A stretch of 5,335 nucleotides of DNA. Origin: Deltaproteobacteria bacterium RIFCSPLOWO2_12_FULL_60_16 (GTDB lineage: Bacteria; Desulfobacterota; Binatia; UBA9968). Shown piece by piece: positions 1-5,335 of the stretch. Every line of letters begins with the position of its first letter. The first letter of the stretch is position 1. Position numbers and translations under genes: made by a program. The stretch spans positions 1 to 5,335 of the forward strand of contig MGSR01000114.1 of assembly GCA_001798565.1 (NCBI GenBank). The letters run 5' to 3'. Below the pieces are notes generated by a model, which was not told where the DNA came from, searched no databases, and saw nothing but the letters and a program-made list of their open reading frames with translations.

Positions 1-267
1 GGCGATGTCGACGGCGCTGCTCTGCTTAAAGCCCCAGGATACCAGATCTCCCAGCAGGGACGTGTAGCTTAGATGGTCTGTGAAGTAGGCCTCCTGGGTC
101 GTGATAGCGCTCTTGATGTTCGATTTGACGTCGATGTCGTACGCACGGCGGCGATAGGCACTAAACATCGGTATCGCGATGGCAACCAGGATACCAATGA
201 TCGCTATGTTTACGATAAGCTCGATCAGTGTGAAGCCCCGCTCAGCCTCTCTTCCGAATCCGCCCAT
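1..267 (-). CDS. Type IV pilin-like protein, N-terminal part (3' end beyond window)
   Basis: This is the first 89 codons of a prepilin, running open to the left edge, so the C-terminal part is missing. The start is ATG at 267-265, preceded by a strong AAAGGAG. Residues 1-11 are a short charged leader ending RG. Prepilin peptidase should cut between G11 and F12 of GFTLIE, leaving N-methylated Phe1; mature Glu5 (residue 16) is present. Residues 12-33 form the hydrophobic N-terminal helix ending in AIP, followed by the amphipathic stretch with SAYRRRAYD and TTQEAYF, typical of short PilA-like major pilins of delta-proteobacterial type. In the family, subunits sit in the inner membrane and are assembled into pili or pseudopili. 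A minor pilin or type II secretion pseudopilin cannot be excluded without the C-terminus. Mature position 9 is Asn instead of the usual aliphatic residue. GC is about 55% by hand count, a little below its neighbours. It starts 26 nt after the moxR stop. Confidence 0.93.
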   Translation of the reverse strand, partial: MGGFGREAERGFTLIELIVNIAIIGILVAIAIPMFSAYRRRAYDIDVKSNIKSAITTQEAYFTDHLSYTSLLGDLVSWGFKQSSAVDIA

Positions 268-271
268 ATCT

Positions 272-288
272 TGTCGCTCCTTTCGACA
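272..288 (-). promoter_or_regulatory. Hairpin presenting the pilin Shine-Dalgarno in its loop; possible CsrA/RsmA-type site
   Basis: On the mRNA strand the sequence reads TGTCG, then AAAGGAG, then CGACA. The five-base arms are perfectly complementary and the seven-base loop is the ribosome binding site itself, 9 nt before the pilin ATG. The loop contains AAGGA, matching the A-N-GGA core that CsrA/RsmA proteins bind when displayed in a hairpin loop, usually blocking translation. The hairpin is seen in the sequence; protein binding is inference. There is no U-tract, so it is not a terminator. It may also be a chance inverted repeat around an ordinary Shine-Dalgarno. Confidence 0.45.
277..283 (-). 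promoter_or_regulatory. Ribosome binding site of the pilin gene
   Basis: AAAGGAG lies 9 nt upstream of the ATG at 267-265. It fixes the start of the pilin gene, and the resulting 11-residue leader is a normal length for a type IVa prepilin. Confidence 0.85.
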
Positions 289-293
289 GGTAA

Positions 294-1325
<1,032 letters not shown>

Positions 1326-1333
1326 TCGTTTTA

Positions 1334-1339
1334 CCTCTC
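1334..1339 (-). promoter_or_regulatory. Ribosome binding site of moxR
   Basis: GAGAGG lies 8 nt upstream of the ATG at 1325-1323, inside the 21-nt gap after the preceding stop codon. It supports the first ATG as the moxR start. The gap holds no terminator or promoter, which supports cotranscription with the upstream gene. Confidence 0.75.
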
Positions 1340-1346
1340 AGCCTCT

Positions 1347-2942
1347 TTACCGTGCCGTCATGAGTCGATCCAGGGTCGCCTTGGATCCTCTGGCCTGCTC
1401 CTGTTGGCCCAGCGCCGCGTAGCTTTCCGCGAGCAGGCGGTAGATCGTGGGATCAAAGGGATTGATCTGGATCGCCTCCTCCAGGGCAGCTCGGGCTGCG
1501 GCGAAATTCTTGGCCGCGTGGTAAAGGCGCCCCAGCTGGATATAGGTGTTGACCGAGTCGGGATCCAGCTCCTGGGCCTTTTTCAGATGGGGCAGCGCCT
1601 CTTGGTGCCGGCCGGCCTGGGTCAGGGTCCGCGCAAGCTTGTTAAGAATAATAGGGGAATGGGGACTCGCCTGCAAGGCGCGCCGGTACTCCTGAACGGC
1701 GGCGGCGCTCCGGCCCCGCTCCATTAGCTGGTCCGCCAGGTGGGTGCGGTTGCGCGCCACGACGGACTGGATTTCTTTCAGCTCTACCGCCTCCTCGTCC
1801 TCCTTTTGCTCCCCTTTGACCTTGAGCCTGCGCACGCGGCTTCCCTCGATCTCCTTCAGCCCTTTGGCCTTGAGAAAATTCTTCCATTCCGTCTCGAAGG
1901 CGGCATAAGGACTCCCCAGCACCTTTTCGATCGCCTCCGACGCGGGACTCTTTTCCAGCCCGGCTAGAAGCTCGCGGACGCCGGCATGGCCTTTGCGCTG
2001 CACCATGAAATCGACCGCGGAAGCGGCCTCGGCATAGGCCAGCTGGACCTGTTCCGGGCTCTCGAGGTAGATCAGCGAAGGCTCCATCTTTTTAAAGCCG
2101 ACGAACCGGTTTTTTTCCAGCGCCCGGGCGAGGAGACTCTGGTTCGAAGGGGTGAGGTAATCCTCGTATCCCTTAGTCGGCTCCGGCCTGCGCCAGCGGG
2201 TCTCATAGAAGCGCGCCATCCCTTCGTGCAGCCAGATCGGCGCCTTATTAGCGCTCATGCCGACGATGACATAGTGGAGGTATTCATGGCTGAGGGAGTC
2301 GAGCCAGCGATAGCCGTGCATGAGGGCGCGCGGAGAGATGGTCATGATCTTGTTGAATTTGCAGATTCCTACCGCGCCGGTCTCTTCGATGTCTCTGCGC
2401 GACAGGGTCGAGATGGCGTTGAACGAAGCCGCGTCCGGCGCGATCTCCACCCGCACCTTGGTCTGCGGAAAGTAGCCGAGCGCGCTGCCGATCACCTGGT
2501 AGCTTTTTTCCAGAGTGTCCAGCACATGCGGCGCCAGGATGCCGTCCCTGTCATCGTCCAGGTAGAGGACAAAATGGGCGCTCTCGAAGCGCTTGAGTTT
2601 CCTGACCGTATCATGGGTCTGCTGGGCCAGGACGCGCAGCGCCTGGCGCCGCTCATTGGACGATTCGACGGCCAATGCCTGCTCCAGGAAGCGGAGGCCC
2701 TCTTCATAGCGACCCTGATAGAACCTGACCCGCCCGTTGGCATCCAGGGCCAAGGCGGATTTCGGGTTCTGGCTGAGAAGTCGGGAGGCGATCTCCTCGG
2801 CCTGGGGCAGCCGCCAGGCCTCCAAATGTTCTTCGACCGTCTTCAACCAGGGCTCGGGCTCCGCCGCGGCCAGGGTTAAAGCGTTAAAGGGATTGAGGGT
2901 TAAGAGAGTTACGACGGTTAAAGCGAAAATTCTTCCGTGCAT
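1347..2942 (-). CDS. Exported TPR protein with gluzincin (peptidase MA-like) HExxH domain
   Basis: This is a 531-residue protein. Residues 1-27 form a signal peptide (MHGR, hydrophobic core, AAA before EPEP) with no lipobox Cys, so it is likely periplasmic. Residues about 35-95 hold one or two TPRs. Residues about 118-360 resemble the peptidase MA-like family: HEYLH at 219-223 gives two zinc His and the catalytic Glu, and WLHEG with Glu240 supplies the probable third ligand, as in gluzincins. A charged linker (about 365-390) leads to about four TPRs (399-531). Substrate is unknown; TPRs suggest protein partners. Start choice: ATG at 2942 gives a clean signal peptide and lies 10 nt after the upstream stop, but its Shine-Dalgarno is weak. 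An in-frame TTG at 2984 has GGGAG only 4 nt away and would overlap the upstream gene by 32 nt, adding 14 basic residues. I prefer the ATG. It sits between the DUF4175 and moxR genes, so it probably works in the same envelope pathway. Confidence 0.9.
   Translation of the reverse strand: MHGRIFALTVVTLLTLNPFNALTLAAAEPEPWLKTVEEHLEAWRLPQAEEIASRLLSQNPKSALALDANGRVRFYQGRYEEGLRFLEQALAVESSNERRQALRVLAQQTHDTVRKLKRFESAHFVLYLDDDRDGILAPHVLDTLEKSYQVIGSALGYFPQTKVRVEIAPDAASFNAISTLSRRDIEETGAVGICKFNKIMTISPRALMHGYRWLDSLSHEYLHYVIVGMSANKAPIWLHEGMARFYETRWRRPEPTKGYEDYLTPSNQSLLARALEKNRFVGFKKMEPSLIYLESPEQVQLAYAEAASAVDFMVQRKGHAGVRELLAGLEKSPASEAIEKVLGSPYAAFETEWKNFLKAKGLKEIEGSRVRRLKVKGEQKEDEEAVELKEIQSVVARNRTHLADQLMERGRSAAAVQEYRRALQASPHSPIILNKLARTLTQAGRHQEALPHLKKAQELDPDSVNTYIQLGRLYHAAKNFAAARAALEEAIQINPFDPTIYRLLAESYAALGQQEQARGSKATLDRLMTAR
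2274..2288 (-). other. HExxH zinc-binding motif (HEYLH) of the TPR protease
   Basis: These five codons encode H219 E220 Y221 L222 H223. With Glu240 in WLHEG, 17 residues after the second His, they form the HExxH plus downstream Glu arrangement of gluzincin metallopeptidases. All expected ligands and the catalytic Glu are present, so the domain is probably active rather than a degenerate copy. Confidence 0.85.
2862..2942 (-). other. Signal peptide of the TPR protease
   Basis: Residues 1-27 have a short n-region with Arg4, a hydrophobic core rich in Leu, Val, Thr and Ala that is interrupted by NPFN, and an AAA cleavage site before EPEPW. No Cys follows the core, so signal peptidase I processing and periplasmic release are expected. 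The segment is more AT-rich than the rest of the gene and contains GGTTAAAGCG twice on the plus strand, reflecting the repeated Ala-Leu-Thr residues. Confidence 0.8.
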
Positions 2943-2952
2943 CAGGTGATAC

Positions 2953-5335
2953 TTATTCCGACAGATTCTTGAAGTAGCTCTCAATCTGCTCCCGGAGCTG
3001 GGGCGGGACTCCTTGCTTGAGGGACTCCAGGATCTCTTCGCGAAAACTGCGCGGCGCCTTGTAGTCCTCCTTGCCGGGAAGGCGAAAGCGCTCGAAATCG
3101 AGACCGGTCATTCCCCCTTCGACATCGAACTGGGGGAACTGCGGCATTCCGGGAAGGGGAACCAGCTCGCCCGAAGGGAGGAACCGGCCCATACGGAAGA
3201 GGCGCGAGACCGGCATGTTGCCGAGCTGGCCCCGCTGGGCGAGCTGCTGCATCGAGTTTTGCATTTGCTGCTGGGACTGGGAGAGGCGATCCAGGGCCTC
3301 GCGCTCCGGCGGCACGGCGCCCTTGGCGTCGAGGTCTCCCAGACGCCCCTGCGCCTTCTCCATGGCGCCCCCCGCCTCCTGGATATTTTTGATGATCTGG
3401 GGATCGAGCGAGGGGAAGAGCTGGAAGAGGGAGTCGAGCTTCTCGTGCAGCTCTTGGGTCCGCTCCTTGACGCCGCGCTCCCGCTGCGAGAGATCGCGCA
3501 GTCCCTTCTTCTCGTCGTCTTTGAGGCCCGCAACCGGCTCCTCCAGCAGGGCCTCCAGCTCCCGCTTGAGCCCCTGCAGGCTGTCCTCGGCGCCTCTTCC
3601 CTTGGACTCCTGCTCCGGCGCGCGCCGCTTGCCCAGCTCTTTCCGCGCCAGCTCCATGACCTCGGCAAAGGCGGGAAAATCTTTTTTGAGCAGCCTGGAG
3701 ATCATGTTCTTGACCAGATGATTGACCGTCGCCTCATCGAGCTGATCCCGGGACGGCCCCGGGCCGCTTTCCCTCTCGTCATCCGGGAAGAGCTCGGCCA
3801 GGCGGGACAGCTCCTCTTGGGCCTTGCCCAGGAAGCGATCGAGCCTTTCCTTGAGGATCCCTTCTCTTTCTCCCAGGCCTCGCTGCTGGATCCTCTCGGT
3901 ATCCACCAGGATCTCTTGCTGCTCGCGCAGGATCTGCTGGAGCTCGCTGTTGGAGCGCATCATCTCGCCCTGCATCCTCCCCATCGTGGAGGACATGGCC
4001 GACTGCTGGGCGCCTTGCAGGGCGGCGAGCATGGACGCCATCTGATTGAACAGCTCCCGCGCCAGCTGCATGGCCCCTTCGATATCTCCCTGCATGAGTT
4101 TTTTTCGAATCTCCTCCAGCCCGGAGAACATCTCGTTGAAGCTCAGGCCGCGCACGGCGTCATTGTTCACGAACTCATCCGGCAGGCGGGAGGCGAACTG
4201 GGAAAGATTTTGCTGCAACGAGCCCAGGAGGCCGGCCAGCTGCGAGATCTCCTTCATAATGGCGTCGAGATTCTTGTCGCCGCTCCGGAGCTTTTCCAGA
4301 GACTCCAGCAGGCGCTCCTGGCTCTTCATCAGATCCTGCGCCGCGGCCGCCATCTCCTGGGCCTTGAGCCGCTTGCTGATCTCTTCCGCGAGCAGAGACA
4401 TCCTTTCCATCTCCGAGGATATCTCATCGTGCAGCTTCTCCCTTTGTTCGGAGGAGGCGCTTTCGGCTTGCCGGCGCAGCAGCGTTTCCTCGGTAAACTG
4501 CAGGTTGCGCTTCAGGGCTTCCAGATCCGACCAGGTGGCGAAGTCCGACAGGCGGTCCTTTTCGCTCCGCTCCATCACCTCCTCGACGCGCTTTCTCATG
4601 TCGCGGAGGTTGTGCTCCAGCCCCTTGTCCGTCGGCCCGCGCGGCTTGGAGACTTCCTTCTCGCCCGCGCGCGGGCTCTCCAGGTGGTCGGCCAACAGAT
4701 CGACCATCCGGTTGGAGAGGTCGTGAATCATCTCGGCGACTTTCTTGTGCTCGCCTTTGAGATTCTTCATCCGGAGTCTGAGCGCCCGGGAGGTGCCGAG
4801 CTTGGGTCCGGAGATGGTGTCGTTATCGAGAGCCTCGAGGTGATAGACCGCCTCCTCCCCCTCGCGCAGCCCGATCTTGGCAAGCTCCCAGTGGAACCGT
4901 TCCCTCAAGATCAACTTTTTGTTTTCGCCCTTGAGCATGGGCAGCCTGTCGTGCCGATCGCCGGTCCTCATGACGAGATAAAGCTCGTGGATGCCGAAGT
5001 CGTCCCTGCCGCTGTATTCCACGACAAGAGTCTCATCGCCGCTGACCTCCATGTCCTCCGTCGGCCTGAGGAGCTCGATGACCGGGAAACCGTCCGGCCG
5101 CACCCGGATCTCGTAAGAGACCGGGTCGTTGCGGAAGCCCAGGGCGTCCTCAACCTGGATTTGATACTTGTGCTGCTGCAAAAGAACGAGGCTCCCCTGG
5201 ATCTTGCGGCCGCTGATCTTAAGAGGCACTTCTCGCCCTTCGTCGAGAAGCATCCTTGCTTTGACGATCTCCTTGCTGCTCAGGGCCTCCAGGCGCAGCG
5301 TGGAGCCCTTCATCGCTTCCGCGTTGCCTCCCTGA
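2953..5335 (-). CDS. DUF4175-type periplasmic coiled-coil protein, C-terminal part (5' end beyond window)
   Basis: The frame stays open to the right edge. Seven codons (QGGNAEA) precede the ATG at 5313, and that ATG lies inside a conserved stretch (xALKGSTxxL in relatives), so it is internal; the true start and the usual N-terminal membrane helices lie outside. Counting from that Met: residues 1-180 are beta-rich, Ig-like, with DGFPVIELLRP (74-84) and DDFGIHELYLV (104-114), hallmarks of the family. Residues 185-700 are almost wholly helical, with coiled-coil segments rich in Glu, Lys, Gln and Met, and three apparently related modules. The C-terminus (YKAPRSFREEILESLKQG, 751-768, then a final helix) matches the conserved family ending. 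The family is common beside moxR, DUF58 and vWA genes; its biochemical role is not established, and an envelope scaffold role is inference. The TAA stop lies 10 nt before the next gene, suggesting tight cotranscription. Confidence 0.85.
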   Translation of the reverse strand, partial: QGGNAEAMKGSTLRLEALSSKEIVKARMLLDEGREVPLKISGRKIQGSLVLLQQHKYQIQVEDALGFRNDPVSYEIRVRPDGFPVIELLRPTEDMEVSGDETLVVEYSGRDDFGIHELYLVMRTGDRHDRLPMLKGENKKLILRERFHWELAKIGLREGEEAVYHLEALDNDTISGPKLGTSRALRLRMKNLKGEHKKVAEMIHDLSNRMVDLLADHLESPRAGEKEVSKPRGPTDKGLEHNLRDMRKRVEEVMERSEKDRLSDFATWSDLEALKRNLQFTEETLLRRQAESASSEQREKLHDEISSEMERMSLLAEEISKRLKAQEMAAAAQDLMKSQERLLESLEKLRSGDKNLDAIMKEISQLAGLLGSLQQNLSQFASRLPDEFVNNDAVRGLSFNEMFSGLEEIRKKLMQGDIEGAMQLARELFNQMASMLAALQGAQQSAMSSTMGRMQGEMMRSNSELQQILREQQEILVDTERIQQRGLGEREGILKERLDRFLGKAQEELSRLAELFPDDERESGPGPSRDQLDEATVNHLVKNMISRLLKKDFPAFAEVMELARKELGKRRAPEQESKGRGAEDSLQGLKRELEALLEEPVAGLKDDEKKGLRDLSQRERGVKERTQELHEKLDSLFQLFPSLDPQIIKNIQEAGGAMEKAQGRLGDLDAKGAVPPEREALDRLSQSQQQMQNSMQQLAQRGQLGNMPVSRLFRMGRFLPSGELVPLPGMPQFPQFDVEGGMTGLDFERFRLPGKEDYKAPRSFREEILESLKQGVPPQLREQIESYFKNLSE
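3274..4335 (-). repeat. Three related helical modules inside the DUF4175-type protein
   Basis: Residues 327-430, 461-562 and about 604-680 (from the ATG at 5313) share an order of elements. First is a Gln-rich helix (SQERLLESLEKL, REQQEILVDTERI, SQRERGVKERTQEL). Next is a short turn with RLPDE, ELFPDD or QLFPSLD. Last is a helix pair with Met, Leu, Asp and Ala in similar places (EIRKKLMQGDIEGAM, NMISRLLKKDFPAFA, GAMEKAQGRLGDLDAKGA). Similarity is weak and judged by eye. The first two modules match best, both ending around LAREL / LARKEL. Confidence 0.45.

Noticed and set aside
1986..2879. A 297-codon open frame on the plus strand opposite the TPR protease.
   Set aside because: It lies entirely antisense to the signal-peptide, zinc-motif and linker coding region, has no recognisable domain or ribosome binding site, and is explained by codon bias of the real gene.
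2874..2925. The 10-mer GGTTAAAGCG occurs twice, with further GTTAA copies between, suggesting a regulatory direct repeat.
   Set aside because: The copies lie inside the signal-peptide codons and correspond to repeated Ala-Leu-Thr residues, so coding explains them; the region is mid-operon with no sign of a promoter.
2982..2984. TTG as the start codon of the TPR protease.
   Set aside because: It would add 14 basic residues before a good signal peptide and overlap the upstream gene; its GGGAG is only 4 nt away. The ATG at 2942-2940 gives a cleaner exported protein, though the alternative is not fully excluded.
3071..3721. Plus-strand and alternative minus-strand frames rich in Ser and Arg within the DUF4175 gene.
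   Set aside because: The Ser/Arg-rich low-complexity translation is typical of shifted reading of Glu/Lys/Leu/Gln-rich coiled-coil codons; the DUF4175 frame has the family motifs through to its conserved C-terminus.

Overview
The window carries four genes, all on the minus strand and read right to left: a large DUF4175-type periplasmic coiled-coil protein (its 5' end lies outside the window), an exported TPR protein with an HExxH zinc-protease motif, a MoxR-type AAA+ ATPase, and the N-terminal 89 codons of a type IV pilin (cut by the left edge). Gaps between genes are 10, 21 and 26 nt. There are no convincing terminators between them, so they look like one transcription unit whose promoter is off the right edge. 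Almost every base is coding, and I see no RNA gene, mobile element or CRISPR array.

The organism is probably a Gram-negative (diderm) bacterium with about 60% GC. The DUF4175 and MoxR genes, the periplasmic domains and the short PilA-like pilin resemble what is found in Desulfobacterota/Myxococcota-like or NC10/Methylomirabilota-like lineages. This is an inference from family resemblance, and the phylum cannot be fixed from the window.

Region by region: 2953-5335 encodes the DUF4175 protein, with beta-rich Ig-like domains at the visible N-terminus, a long helical middle part with apparent internal repeats, and a conserved C-terminal helix. 1347-2942 encodes a signal peptide, one or two TPRs, a gluzincin domain of the peptidase MA-like type, and a C-terminal TPR array. 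294-1325 is the MoxR ATPase with all expected AAA+ motifs. 1-267 is the start of a prepilin with the leader, cleavage site and Glu5.

In many genomes MoxR ATPases sit with DUF58, von Willebrand factor A (BatA/BatB-like), TPR and DUF4175 genes, and the set is thought to act in chaperone-like maturation or stress control at the cell envelope. The first three genes fit that pattern, with a putative zinc protease as the less usual partner. The pilin is the surprising neighbour. It begins 26 nt after moxR, and its Shine-Dalgarno sequence sits exactly in the loop of a small hairpin that resembles a CsrA/RsmA target. That element is the most distinctive non-coding signal in the window.
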